A stretch of 64,000 bases of DNA, from positions 8,340,501 to 8,404,500 of the forward strand of contig NZ_CP047146.1 of the NCBI RefSeq assembly GCF_009834125.1, read 5' to 3'. The translations under genes were made by a program, and so were the position numbers. Under the pieces are notes generated by a model. It was given only the letters and a program-made list of their open reading frames with translations. It made no database searches and was not told the DNA's origin. Positions 40,465-49,242 of this stretch are shown here, piece after piece. Positions within the stretch are counted from its first letter, which is position 1, and the number at the start of each line of letters is the position of its first letter. Origin of the DNA: Streptomyces sp. GS7. GTDB lineage: Bacteria > Actinomycetota > Actinomycetes > Streptomycetales > Streptomycetaceae.

Positions 40465-41298
40465 CTACCGGCGGGCAGGCTGTGCGGACCCGGATTCGGC
40501 ACCCGGCCGGGACGCGCTCGCGGGCGCCTTGCGAGCGCCGTCACCAGCGGCGGTGTCCCCGCCGCCGTCCTCGGCCGCCCTCGCGGCGCCGTCCTTGGCC
40601 TTGGCCTCGGCCGCCGCCCGCTCCCCCTTCTCCGGCGTGACGAAGCGGTAGCCGACGTTGCGGACCGTGCCGATCAGCGACTCGTGCTCGGGACCGAGCT
40701 TGGCGCGCAGCCGCCGGACGTGCACGTCGACCGTGCGGGTGCCGCCGAAGTAGTCGTAGCCCCAGACCTCCTGGAGGAGCTGGGCGCGGGTGAAGACCCG
40801 GCCCGGGTGCTGCGCCAGGTACTTCAGCAGCTCGAACTCCTTGAAGGTCAGGTCCAGCACGCGGCCCTTCAGCTTGGCGCTGTAGGTGGCCTCGTCCACC
40901 GAGAGATCACCGTTGCGGATCTCCATGGGGCCGTTGTCGGTGGTGATCTGCTGGCGGCCCATCGCCAGCCGCAGCCGCGCCTCCACTTCGGCGGGGCCCG
41001 CCGTGTCGAGCATCACGTCGTCGACGCCCCAGTCGGCGGTCACGGCGGCCAGCCCGCCCTCCGTCACCACCAGCACCAGCGGACAGCCCGGGCCCGTGGA
41101 CCGCAGCAGCTGGCACAGGGACCGCACATGCGGAAGATCGCGGCGGCCGTCGATCAGTATGACGTCGGCCCCGGGGGTGTCGATCAGGGCCGGGCCCTCG
41201 GCGGGGGCGACCCGGACGCTGTGCAGCAGCAGGCCGAGCGCCGGAAGCACCTCCGTCGACGGCTGGAGTGCGTTGGTCAGCAGCAGAAGCGAACTCAC
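40465..41298 (-). CDS. glnR: GlnR, global nitrogen regulator (orphan response regulator)
   Basis: A 277-residue OmpR-like regulator. The N-terminus [20 protein letters not shown] and the winged-helix block [23 protein letters not shown] match Streptomyces GlnR almost exactly as I remember it. The receiver-like domain has a single Asp ([14 protein letters not shown]) and lacks the normal acidic pocket; GlnR works without a cognate kinase. It controls glnA, amtB and other nitrogen genes. The C-terminal ~45 residues are an Ala/Gly/Lys-rich tail. The GTG start has AGGTGG six bases upstream, and its first bases overlap the stop codon of a possible 25-codon leader. Confidence 0.95.
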   Translation of the reverse strand: MSSLLLLTNALQPSTEVLPALGLLLHSVRVAPAEGPALIDTPGADVILIDGRRDLPHVRSLCQLLRSTGPGCPLVLVVTEGGLAAVTADWGVDDVMLDTAGPAEVEARLRLAMGRQQITTDNGPMEIRNGDLSVDEATYSAKLKGRVLDLTFKEFELLKYLAQHPGRVFTRAQLLQEVWGYDYFGGTRTVDVHVRRLRAKLGPEHESLIGTVRNVGYRFVTPEKGERAAAEAKAKDGAARAAEDGGGDTAAGDGARKAPASASRPGAESGSAQPARR

Positions 41299-41372
41299 TT
41301 CCGACCACCTACCCGGTTTCCGGCGAGCTTCATCCTGTGCGGCTCACTGTCCTGCGCGCTTCGCTTGCCCAT
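41295..41372 (-). CDS. possible 25-residue leader peptide overlapping the glnR start
   Basis: This short frame runs ATG to TGA on the minus strand. It encodes a basic peptide ([20 protein letters not shown], then VGGRK). GAGGAGG lies about 11 bases upstream. Its TGA overlaps the GTG of glnR (GTGAG), the geometry of translational coupling. The glnR ribosome site lies inside the leader. Coding status is uncertain: the spacing to the Shine-Dalgarno is long and the frame may be fortuitous. Confidence 0.35.
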   Translation of the reverse strand: MGKRSAQDSEPHRMKLAGNRVGGRK

Positions 41373-41622
41373 GACGTCTGGTTCCTCCTCGGTCCCTGCG
41401 ACGGGGGCACCACCCGGCCTGGCCGGGGGAGTCTGCGGCTCTGCTTCGTACGGGGTGCTTCCGGTCACACGGACTGCGTGTGTGAAAGCACAAAAGGACC
41501 CGGGGGCGACGCTGCCCGGATCCTTCTTGCCCAGCAGAATAGCTCACATGACTTGCGGACCCGAGGCCGATTTTGCGCGTTCTTGTGTTCCGTCGATCAC
41601 TTCGAGTGGTCACCCCGCGGCA

Positions 41623-42218
41623 TTGTTGACGGACGACGGCGTACGGATCGGGGCCGTCCACACCCCCGAACGGCCCCTGCGGAAGCGCCCCGTGAGCCCG
41701 CCGCGGCGCCCGCCGGCGACCTGACGATCGTCCCGGCGCACGGCTTCACCGGCTCCCTGGAGAAACCCGCCTGGAAAAACCCGCACCGCGTCGCGCCTCG
41801 GCCGCTCTTTCCCAGCATGCGGACGTGATCACGTTCTCCTTCCGGGGCCACGGCGGCTCCGGCGGACGCCCCACCGTCGGCGACCGAGAGGTGCCGGACC
41901 CGGCCGCCGCCCTCCGCTGGGCCCGCTCCCCAGGCCACCGCCGGGTCGCCACCGTCGGCTCTTGAATACAGCGGGCGGGGCGAGGACCCCTCCACGAGGG
42001 GCGGTGATCGGGCGGCTCGGTCGTCCTGCGGCAGGCCGCGCTCTACGGACGGCAGGGAACGGTTTTCGGCCAGCGGGAGCACAGGGAGCGCACGGTTGCG
42101 CGCCCCGATGCATTCGTCGCCGTCAGCGCCCCCGCCCGGCTTCGGGCACGCGGCGGACGCGGCGGACGCGGCGCTGCTGGGCAGGATCGGCGCCTGGGTG
42201 GCGGCGCACACCGGCTGA
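41623..42218 (+). pseudogene. decayed alpha/beta hydrolase
   Basis: Pieces of one hydrolase appear in order but in different frames. The first is DDGVRIGAVHTPERP (from about 41632). APAGDLTIVPAHGFTGSLEKP (about 41712-41765) comes next, with the His-Gly oxyanion region. Then comes SAALSQHADVITFSFRGHGGSGGR and TVGDREVPDPAAALRWARSP (to about 41960). GGSVVLRQAALYGRQG (about 42016-42060) follows and the serine-elbow stretch is damaged. The typical end AADAALLGRIGAWVAAHTG (to the TGA at 42216-42218) is last. At least three frameshifts or small deletions separate them. It lies next to glnR, where other Streptomyces have an intact hydrolase gene as I recall. Confidence 0.75.
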
Positions 42219-42328
42219 GCCGGCCCGCGGACCAGGACGGGCCGCCGGATACGGCGATCGCCGCCGACCCGGCGGGGGTCGGCGGCGATCGCGCGCACGG
42301 CGGGCGGCAGCGCGCACGCTGCCGCGGG

Positions 42329-44359
42329 TCACTCGGTCTCCGCCACCGCCTCCGCGAACTGCGCCGCGTACAGCCGGGCGTAGGCGCCGTCGGCCGCCAG
42401 CAGGGCGTCGTGCGAGCCCTGTTCGACGATCGCGCCGTTCTCCATCACCAGGATGACGTCCGCGTCGCGGATGGTGGAGAGCCGGTGCGCGATGACGAAG
42501 CTGGTGCGGCCGGTGCGGAGTTGGGCCATCGCGTGCTGGATGAGGACCTCGGTGCGGGTGTCGACCGAGCTGGTGGCCTCGTCCAGGACGAGGATGGCCG
42601 GCTCGGCGAGGAACGCTCGCGCGATGGTGATCAGCTGCTTCTCGCCGGCCGAGACGTTGCCGCCCTCCTCGTCGATGACGGTGTCGTAGCCGTCGGGCAG
42701 GGTGCGGACGAACCGGTCGACGTGGGTGGCCCGGGCGGCCTCGACGACCTTGTCGCGGGAGGTGCCCTCGGGGGCGCCGTAGGCGATGTTCTCGGCGATG
42801 GTGCCGCCGAACAGCCAGGTGTCCTGGAGGACCATGCCGATGTTGCCGCGCAGCTCCTCGCGGGACATCCCGGCGATGTCGACGCCGTCCAGGGTGATCC
42901 GGCCGCCGCTGACCTCGTAGAACCGCATCAGCAGGTTGACCAGGGTGGTCTTGCCCGCGCCGGTCGGGCCGACGATCGCGACGGTCTGGCCGGGGTGGAC
43001 GGCCAGCGAGAGGCCGTCGATGAGCGGCTTGTTCTCGTCGTAGCGGAAGGACACGTCCTCGAAGGCGACCCGGCCCCTGACCTCGTCGGGGCGGACCGGC
43101 CGCTCGGGGTCCGGGGCCTGCTCCGGGGCGTCGAGGAGTTCGAAGACCCGCTCGGCGGAGGCGACACAGGACTGGACGAGGTTGGCCATCGAGGCGACCT
43201 GGGTCAGCGGCTGGCTGAACTGGCGGGAGTACTGGATGAACGCCTGCACGTCACCGATGGACAGCGCGCCGGAGGCGACGCGGAGGCCGCCGACCACCGC
43301 CACCAGGACGTAGTTGAGGTTCCCGATGAACATCATCGCGGGCTGGATGATCCCGGAGATGAACTGGGCCTTGAACCCGGCGGCGTAGAGCGCCTCGTTC
43401 TGCTCGCGGAACAGCGCGGCGGACTCCCGCTGGCGGCCGAAGACCTTGACCAGCGAGTGGCCGGTGTACATCTCCTCGATGTGTGCGTTCAGCTTGCCGG
43501 TCGTCATCCACTGCTGGACGAACTGCGGCTGCGCCCGCTTGCCGATCTTGGCGGCGACCACGACCGAGACCGGCACGGTCACCAGCGCGACGAGCGCCAA
43601 CAGCGGCGAGATCCAGAACATCATGACCAGCACGCCCAGGATCGTCAGCACCGACACCACGATCTGGCTGAGGGTCTGCTGGAGCGTCTGCTGGACGTTG
43701 TCGATGTCGTTGGTCGCGCGGGACAGCACCTCGCCGCGCTGCTGCTTGTCGAAGTAGCTCAGCGGCAGCCGGGCCAGCTTCTCCTCGACCTGCTCGCGCA
43801 GCCGGAAGACCGTGCGCTGCGCGAGCAGGGTGGCGATCCGGGCCTGGACGAAGCCGAAGACGGACGAGCCGACGTAGATCAGCGTGACCCAGAGCAGGAC
43901 CGTGCCGACGGCGCCGAAGTCGATGCCGTGGCCGGGGACCACCGGCATCGTGCCGAGCATGTCGGCGAGCCCGCCCTGGCCGTGCGCCCGCAACTGGTCG
44001 ACGGCCTGCGCCTTGGTGATGCCGGCCGGCAGCTGGCGGCCCACGATGCCCGCCATGATCAGGTCGGTGGCCCGGCCGAGGACCTTGGGCCCGACGACCG
44101 TCAGCGCCACGCTCAGGACGCCCAGCAGCAGCGCGACGGTGATGAGGCCGCGCTCCGGCCGCATCTGGGCCAGCAGCCGCCGGCCGGAGTTCTTGAAGTC
44201 GAGCGACTTGTCGATCGGGCCGCTCATCATGCGGGCCATCGGGCCGCGGCCGGCCGGGCCGGGCCGCGGGGCCGGCTTCGCGGCCTCGTCGGGCGCCGCT
44301 GCGGGAGCCCCCTCGGCGGCCGTCTCCGTACCGGCCGCTCTCTTGTCCGCGGTGGTCAC
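42329..44359 (-). CDS. ABC exporter half-transporter, catalytic subunit
   Basis: A 676-residue fused membrane-ATPase protein. After a ~55-residue Ala/Pro-rich tail come six membrane helices (from LITVALLLGVLSVALTVVGPKVLG). The ATPase follows: Walker A VGPTGAGKTTLV, signature NVSAGEKQLITIARAFL, Walker B AILVLDEATSSVD with the catalytic Glu, and an H-loop His in VIAHRLSTIRD. It overlaps the upstream half-transporter gene by four bases and should pair with it as a heterodimer. The substrate is probably a drug, lipid or peptide. Confidence 0.93.
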   Translation of the reverse strand: MTTADKRAAGTETAAEGAPAAAPDEAAKPAPRPGPAGRGPMARMMSGPIDKSLDFKNSGRRLLAQMRPERGLITVALLLGVLSVALTVVGPKVLGRATDLIMAGIVGRQLPAGITKAQAVDQLRAHGQGGLADMLGTMPVVPGHGIDFGAVGTVLLWVTLIYVGSSVFGFVQARIATLLAQRTVFRLREQVEEKLARLPLSYFDKQQRGEVLSRATNDIDNVQQTLQQTLSQIVVSVLTILGVLVMMFWISPLLALVALVTVPVSVVVAAKIGKRAQPQFVQQWMTTGKLNAHIEEMYTGHSLVKVFGRQRESAALFREQNEALYAAGFKAQFISGIIQPAMMFIGNLNYVLVAVVGGLRVASGALSIGDVQAFIQYSRQFSQPLTQVASMANLVQSCVASAERVFELLDAPEQAPDPERPVRPDEVRGRVAFEDVSFRYDENKPLIDGLSLAVHPGQTVAIVGPTGAGKTTLVNLLMRFYEVSGGRITLDGVDIAGMSREELRGNIGMVLQDTWLFGGTIAENIAYGAPEGTSRDKVVEAARATHVDRFVRTLPDGYDTVIDEEGGNVSAGEKQLITIARAFLAEPAILVLDEATSSVDTRTEVLIQHAMAQLRTGRTSFVIAHRLSTIRDADVILVMENGAIVEQGSHDALLAADGAYARLYAAQFAEAVAETE

Positions 44360-46089
44360 GCCGCCTCCTGCTCGGTGAGCTGGGAGAGCACGATCTCCCG
44401 GTAGGTCTCGTTGCCGGCCATCAGCTCGGCGTGGGTACCGGTGCCGACGATCCGGCCCTCGTCGAGGACCACGATCCGGTCGGCGCCGCGGATCGTCGCG
44501 ACGCGCTGGGCGACGATCACCACGGTGGCCCGGTCCGTCTCACGGGACAGCGCGGCGCGCAGGGCGGCGTCCGTGGCGTAGTCCAGCGCGGAGAAGGAGT
44601 CGTCGAAGAGGTAGATCTCCGGCTTGCGGACCAGTGCCCGCGCGATGGCCAGTCGCTGCCGCTGGCCGCCGGAGACGTTGGAGCCGCCCTGTGCGATGGC
44701 CGCGTCCAGCCCGCCGTCCATCCGCTCGACGAAGTCGCGCGCCTGGGCGATCTCCAGCGCGTGCCACAGCTCGTCGTCGGTGGCCTCCGGATTGCCGTAC
44801 CGCAGATTGCTCGCGACCGTCCCGGAGAAGAGGTACGGCTTCTGCGGGACCAGGCCGATGAGGTCGGCCAGCGTCTCCTGGTCCAGGGTGCGGACGTCCT
44901 CGCCGTCCACCAGGACCGTGCCGCCGGTCGCGTCGAACAGTCGCGGTACGAGCCCGAGGAGGGTCGACTTGCCGGAGCCGGTCGAGCCGATGACGGCGGT
45001 GGTCTCGCCGGGGCGGGCGACCAGGGAGACGTCCTTGAGCACCGGCTGCTCGGCGCCGGGGAAGCGGAACTCGACGTTGCGCAGCTCCAGTTCGCCGTGC
45101 CGGCGCAGCGCGGTGACCGGGTTCGCGGGCGGGGTGACGCTGGAGTCGGTGGCCAGCACCTCCTGGATGCGCTCGGCGCAGACCTCCGCGCGCGGCAGCA
45201 TCATCACCATGAACGTCGCCATCATGATCGACATCAGGATGTACATCAGGTAGCTGAGGAACGCGGTCAGCGCGCCGATCTGCATCTCGCCGCCGTCGAT
45301 GCGCAGTCCGCCGAACCACACCACGGCCACGCTGGAGAGGTTCACGATCAGCATGACCAACGGGATCAGCGTCGACATCAGCCGGCCGGCGCGCAGCGAC
45401 ACGTCGTACAGATCGGTGTTGGCGGCGGCGAACCGCTCGCGCTCGTACCGGTCGCGGACGAAGGCCCGGATGACGCGGATGCCCGTGATCTGCTCGCGCA
45501 GCACGCGGTTGACGGTGTCGATGCGGGTCTGCACGCCGCGGAACAGCGGACGCATCCGGCGCACGATCAGCCCGAGGAGGATCCCGAGGAACGGGATGAT
45601 GACCAGGAGGAGGGCCGACAGCGGCACGTCCTGGTCGAGCGCCATGAGGATGCCGCCGACGCACATGATCGGCGCCGAGACCATCATCGTGAAGGTCATC
45701 AGCACCAGCATCTGCACCTGCTGGACGTCGTTGGTGGTGCGGGTGATCAGCGACGGCGCGCCGAACGTGCCCACCTCCCGCGCGGAGAAGGACTGCACCT
45801 GGTCGAAGATCGCGGCCCGGATGTCCCGGCCGAGCCCCATGGCCGTACGGGCACCGAAGTAGACCGCGGCGATGGCGCACACGACCTGCAGCGCCGTCAC
45901 GACGATCATGAACACGCCGACGCGGAGGATGTAGCCCGTGTCGTTCTTGACGACACCGTTGTCGATGATGTCGGCATTGAGGGTGGGCAAATAGAGGGTC
46001 GCCAGCGTCTGGATCAGCTGGAGCAGAACGATGAGGGATATCGAGCGCCTATAGGGCCGCAGATGCGCCCGCGCGAGTCGGACCAACAC
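44356..46089 (-). CDS. ABC exporter half-transporter with degenerate ATPase site
   Basis: A 577-residue partner of the next gene, with six membrane helices and one ATPase domain. Walker A is IGSTGSGKSTLLG and the signature is NVSGGQRQRLAIARALV. Walker B reads YLFDDSFSALD, with Asp where the catalytic Glu should be. The H-loop reads VIVAQRVATIRG, with Gln instead of His. This is the pattern of asymmetric heterodimers such as TM287/288, BmrCD and LmrCD, in which one of two ATP sites does not hydrolyse. It is the first gene of the two-gene operon. Confidence 0.93.
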   Translation of the reverse strand: MLVRLARAHLRPYRRSISLIVLLQLIQTLATLYLPTLNADIIDNGVVKNDTGYILRVGVFMIVVTALQVVCAIAAVYFGARTAMGLGRDIRAAIFDQVQSFSAREVGTFGAPSLITRTTNDVQQVQMLVLMTFTMMVSAPIMCVGGILMALDQDVPLSALLLVIIPFLGILLGLIVRRMRPLFRGVQTRIDTVNRVLREQITGIRVIRAFVRDRYERERFAAANTDLYDVSLRAGRLMSTLIPLVMLIVNLSSVAVVWFGGLRIDGGEMQIGALTAFLSYLMYILMSIMMATFMVMMLPRAEVCAERIQEVLATDSSVTPPANPVTALRRHGELELRNVEFRFPGAEQPVLKDVSLVARPGETTAVIGSTGSGKSTLLGLVPRLFDATGGTVLVDGEDVRTLDQETLADLIGLVPQKPYLFSGTVASNLRYGNPEATDDELWHALEIAQARDFVERMDGGLDAAIAQGGSNVSGGQRQRLAIARALVRKPEIYLFDDSFSALDYATDAALRAALSRETDRATVVIVAQRVATIRGADRIVVLDEGRIVGTGTHAELMAGNETYREIVLSQLTEQEAA

Positions 46090-46257
46090 ATCCGGGAGCC
46101 TATGCGAACACTCGCCCCCGGCAACCGAATTTCGCCAATCCGGGACGGAAACGCCGCGATGTGCGAACAGTCGTCATCGCAACTCGCCCGAATCCGGACC
46201 GGCCGCCGCGTAGGCCATCATGGAGGCGGCAAGAGCCCCCGACACGAAGAGGCCGCC

Positions 46258-46521
46258 GTGACAACAACTGGCACCGTGCGCTACTGGGCCGCGGCCAAGG
46301 CCGCCGCCGGCACGGCCGAGGAGCCGTACGCGGCGGCGACGCTCGCCGAGGCGCTGGACGCGGCACGGACCGCGCATGCCGCGAACCCGGAGTTCGCGCG
46401 CGTACTGCTGCGCTGCTCCTTCCTGGTGGACGGCGTTCAGGTCGGCACCCGCGACCACGCGGACGTGCCGCTGGCCCAGGGCGGCACCGTCGAGGTCCTG
46501 CCGCCGTTCGCCGGAGGATGA
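46258..46521 (+). CDS. MoaD/ThiS-family sulfur carrier protein
   Basis: An 87-residue ubiquitin-fold protein ending in Gly-Gly (VEVLPPFAGG). The C-terminal Gly is the residue that is adenylated and converted to a thiocarboxylate. VRYWAAAKAAAGTAEE at the start and GTRDHADVPLAQGGTVEVLPP are typical of the MoaD side of the family. The partner enzyme is not nearby. It could serve molybdopterin synthesis or another sulfur-transfer path; a rhodanese operon lies 3 kb downstream. GAGG before the GTG sets the start. Confidence 0.88.
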   Translation: MTTTGTVRYWAAAKAAAGTAEEPYAAATLAEALDAARTAHAANPEFARVLLRCSFLVDGVQVGTRDHADVPLAQGGTVEVLPPFAGG

Positions 46522-46531
46522 GCAACCGATC

Positions 46532-47797
46532 ATGAGCGACAACCAGCCGCAGCACCCCGACCAGTACCCGTACGACCCGCATGCCCACCCGTCACCCGAC
46601 CACCACCCCTCAACGCCGCCGTTGCACGGCGACACCTCCCGCTACGCTCCCCCGTCACCCGACCACCACCCCTCAACGCCGCCGTTGCACGGCGACACCT
46701 CCCGCTACGCTCCCCCGCACCCGCACCCCGGGTACAACCCGCAGCGGATCTACGGCGACCCGTACGGGCAGCAGCCGTACGACGCCTACGGCCAGCAGCC
46801 GCCGCAGCAACAGCCACAGCCACAGCCGCAACAGCCGCCGCAACATCAGCCGCAGCAGCCCTACGGATACGGCAGCCCCGCCCCGTACGCGCAGCCGCAC
46901 CACGCCGCCTACGGGCAGGACGCCTACGCCGCGCAGGTCCCGGCCCAGCACCAGACCACGGCCACCGCCGCCATGCCACCGGCCGGGCCCGCACCGGCCG
47001 CCACCACCGCCCGCGATTCGGCGCCGGTCACCACCGCGCCGCTCAAGCCCAACCAGATCGCCCGCGCCGAGGGCCGCTCGCCGATCATCCCGCCCGGCAT
47101 CCAGCCGGCCGCGCTGACCGCCCTGCTCGCGCTGCTGATCGCGGTGGCCGCGCCGGTCGCCCGCCCGGTGCTCTGCGTGCCCGTGGTGCTGCTCCAGGCC
47201 GTCACCGCCGCCGGCTGGTTCCGACTGAACGGCATGTGGCCCGCCCGCCAGGGCATCGCGCTGGCCTTCCTCGGCGGTGTGACCACCGATGTCGCGCTGC
47301 TGGCGACGCCCCATGAGGACGCACCGCTGGTGGCTCTCGGCACGCTCGGCGTGTGGTGCCTGTTGGTGCTCGTCCTCCAGCTGCGCAACCGCAGCAGCGC
47401 GGACGAGCGGATGTACGCGCTCACCGCGGGCCTGACCTCGTCCGCGCTGGCGGTGCTCGCCTCCGGCCAGCTGGCCGCCGATGCGGACGCGGTGGTGGTC
47501 GGCGCCGCCGCGGTCGCGCTGGCGACCCTCGCCCGGGCGGTGCCGCTGCCCTCCGTGCTGTCCCTCGTCATCGCCCTGCTGGCCGCGGCCGGCGCCGGTA
47601 TCGCGGCCGGGCAGCTGACCGGGTTGGGGCCGTCCGGCGCCGTGCTGGGCCTGGCGGCCGGCGGCTGCGCCCTGATCGGCCTGCGGGTGGCCAGCTACGA
47701 CTACCCGTCCCGCTTCGTCCACATGACGGCCGGCGTCGCCCTGCCGCTGGCCCTCGCGGCACCCGCGGTGTACGTCCTGGGGCGCGCCCTGGGGTGA
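46532..47797 (+). CDS. multi-pass membrane protein with long Pro/Gln/His-rich N-terminus
   Basis: A 421-residue protein of unknown function. Residues 1-150 are rich in Pro, Gln, His and Tyr (for example QQPPQQQPQPQPQQPPQHQP) and contain a perfect tandem duplication of 21 residues. From about residue 190 there are roughly eight membrane helices (ALTALLALLIAVAAPVA, then ALAFLGGVTTDVALLA, continuing to LALAAPAVYVLGRALG). No transporter motif is recognised. The ATG lies 10 bases after the MoaD-like stop, so they are probably co-transcribed. Confidence 0.8.
   Translation: MSDNQPQHPDQYPYDPHAHPSPDHHPSTPPLHGDTSRYAPPSPDHHPSTPPLHGDTSRYAPPHPHPGYNPQRIYGDPYGQQPYDAYGQQPPQQQPQPQPQQPPQHQPQQPYGYGSPAPYAQPHHAAYGQDAYAAQVPAQHQTTATAAMPPAGPAPAATTARDSAPVTTAPLKPNQIARAEGRSPIIPPGIQPAALTALLALLIAVAAPVARPVLCVPVVLLQAVTAAGWFRLNGMWPARQGIALAFLGGVTTDVALLATPHEDAPLVALGTLGVWCLLVLVLQLRNRSSADERMYALTAGLTSSALAVLASGQLAADADAVVVGAAAVALATLARAVPLPSVLSLVIALLAAAGAGIAAGQLTGLGPSGAVLGLAAGGCALIGLRVASYDYPSRFVHMTAGVALPLALAAPAVYVLGRALG
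46588..46713 (+). repeat. perfect 63-base tandem duplication inside a coding region
   Basis: The copies at 46588-46650 and 46651-46713 are identical base for base, with a further four matching bases. Each encodes a 21-residue Pro/His-rich segment centred on SPDHHPSTPPLHGDTSRYAP. Total identity, including third positions, means a very recent duplication or copy-number variation by slippage. The frame is kept. Confidence 0.9.
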
Positions 47798-47846
47798 CCC
47801 CCGGCCGTACGGCGACCCGTGGGCCCCGTGCCCCGCGCACACCCCG

Positions 47847-47888
47847 GCGGCCGTGCCGAGCGCATGATTCCGCGCTCGGCACGGCCGC
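47847..47888 (+). terminator. perfect 17-base hairpin downstream of the membrane protein gene
   Basis: Arms GCGGCCGTGCCGAGCGC (47847-47863) and its exact complement (47872-47888) enclose an 8-base loop. It starts 50 bases after the stop codon and is a probable terminator. Confidence 0.8.
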
Positions 47889-47914
47889 CGCTCCCGTTGC
47901 CCTGGACGGGTCGT

Positions 47915-47949
47915 CTAGGGTCTGCCCGGACCCACCGGGCAGACCCTAG
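47915..47949 (+). terminator. perfect 15-base hairpin upstream of the DUF2993 gene
   Basis: CTAGGGTCTGCCCGG (47915-47929) pairs with its exact complement (47935-47949) across ACCCA. It lies 26 bases after the first hairpin, giving a tandem pair. It may be a second terminator or a structured leader for the next gene, 101 bases away. Confidence 0.7.
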
Positions 47950-48049
47950 GGTTCCCGGGAACGCGGGCCGGGGGGTCTGCGTATAAGGAGTAGACGCAAC
48001 GGCCGGGGGCGACACCCGGCCCAACTGTCATATGTGGGGTAGTGGTTCG

Positions 48050-48751
48050 ATGCGCGCACTGAAGGTGCTGCTGGTCCTGGTCGTCATATTCGGGGGGCTG
48101 TTCGTGGCCGCCGACCGCCTCGCGGTCAACTTCGCCGAGGGCAAGGCCGCGGACAAGCTCCGCAGCATGCAGGGGATCACCTCGACCCCCGACGTCTCCA
48201 TCAAGGGCTTCCCGTTCCTGACCCAGGTCGCGAGCCGCAACCTCCAGGAGGTCGACGCCGACCTCGACCACCTCGCTGCCAAGTCCGAGGGCCGCACGCT
48301 GACCCTCAAGCACCTGTCGGCACAGTTCCGCGACGTCACGCTGACCAGCGACTACTCCTCCATCGAGAGCGCCGGCTCGGCCACCGCCACCGCCGAGATC
48401 AGCTTCGCGGACCTGACCAACGCGGCGGGCGGCGGCGTCAAGATCAGTTATGGCGGCGAGAAGAACGGCCGCGCCCAGGTCAAGATCTCCCCCAACGTCC
48501 CGATCCTCAGCTCGCTGGACGTCACCGGCTCGATCGACATCGTCCACGGCGATTCCGTCCAGGTGCGCGCCGACGGGATCCCGGCGATGTGCCGGGCCAT
48601 CCCCGGCTGCGAGAGGTCGGTCCGCGCGCAGACCGACCACGCCTGGAAGCTGGACCAGCTGCCCGGCAACCTGAAGCTGGACAAGGTGACCACGACCGCG
48701 CAGGGCATCACGGTCACCGCGTCCGGCAGCAACGTCAAGCTCACCGGCTGA
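48050..48751 (+). CDS. DUF2993 (LmeA-like) envelope protein
   Basis: A 233-residue protein. A signal-anchor (ALKVLLVLVVIFGGLFVAADRLAV) is followed by a DUF2993 domain starting at VSIKGFPFLTQVASRNLQEVDADLDHL. Other blocks are TADISFADLTNA-like AEISFADLTNAAGGGVKISYG and VQVRADGIPAMCRAIPGCERSV, with two Cys that could form an outer disulfide. It is a smaller paralogue of the protein encoded at 34351. A role in binding or transferring envelope lipids is inferred from LmeA. An in-frame ATG 18 bases upstream is an alternative start. Confidence 0.82.
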   Translation: MRALKVLLVLVVIFGGLFVAADRLAVNFAEGKAADKLRSMQGITSTPDVSIKGFPFLTQVASRNLQEVDADLDHLAAKSEGRTLTLKHLSAQFRDVTLTSDYSSIESAGSATATAEISFADLTNAAGGGVKISYGGEKNGRAQVKISPNVPILSSLDVTGSIDIVHGDSVQVRADGIPAMCRAIPGCERSVRAQTDHAWKLDQLPGNLKLDKVTTTAQGITVTASGSNVKLTG

Positions 48752-48931
48752 CCTGCCCGTACGGGTGGCGGACCGCCCCACCGGACCGCCACCCGTCCAC
48801 ACCCTGAGACACCCCGGTCCGCAGGCCAGACCCCCCACCTGCACCGACGCCCCGCGCGGCGGTGCGCGCCCGCGCCCGGGGCACACGTATCCCATATCGC
48901 GGACAATCACGTCTCGCCATTTGACACACCG

Positions 48932-48961
48932 GTGACATGCCCCGCTCTCCGTCCCTACGAT
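48932..48961 (+). promoter_or_regulatory. promoter of the sulfur leader-rhodanese operon
   Basis: GTGACA (48932-48937) and TACGAT (48956-48961) are separated by 18 bases. The -10 box lies 13 bases before the leader-peptide ATG, so transcription should begin at or next to that ATG. Confidence 0.6.
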
Positions 48962-48968
48962 CGGTGGC

Positions 48969-49076
48969 ATGCAGAGCGCATTGAGCGGTCTCCGTCCACG
49001 GGGACAGGCGGTACTCACGAAGCGGCGGGCAGTCGACCTGTGCCGCGTCGCCGCCATGCTCTGTCGCCCTGTCTGA
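48969..49076 (+). CDS. 35-residue cysteine-regulatory leader peptide
   Basis: This short frame ends with LTKRRAVDLCRVAAMLCRPV. The pattern (V)DL.R.A..LC is that of the putative leader peptides found ahead of sulfur-assimilation operons in many actinobacteria. It begins within about one base of the predicted transcription start. In mycobacteria, Cys-containing leader peptides stall the ribosome when Cys-tRNA is low and so expose downstream sulfur genes. Two Cys lie near the end. It is followed 166 bases later by a rhodanese and DUF1416 pair. Its action here is inferred. Confidence 0.75.
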   Translation: MQSALSGLRPRGQAVLTKRRAVDLCRVAAMLCRPV

Positions 49077-49242
49077 CGGGCCGTCCGCTCCCGTCGTCAG
49101 CCGGCCGGCCCGCCCCCTGAGGCCGTCCCCCTCACGAGTTCCCCGCGCAGTGCCGCGTGCCTTCGGCCACGCCGCGCTCACTCGGAGTACCCGTGCGCAC
49201 CCCTCAAACCCGCCCCCCGCAACTGCCCCGGAGGAGAAGAAC

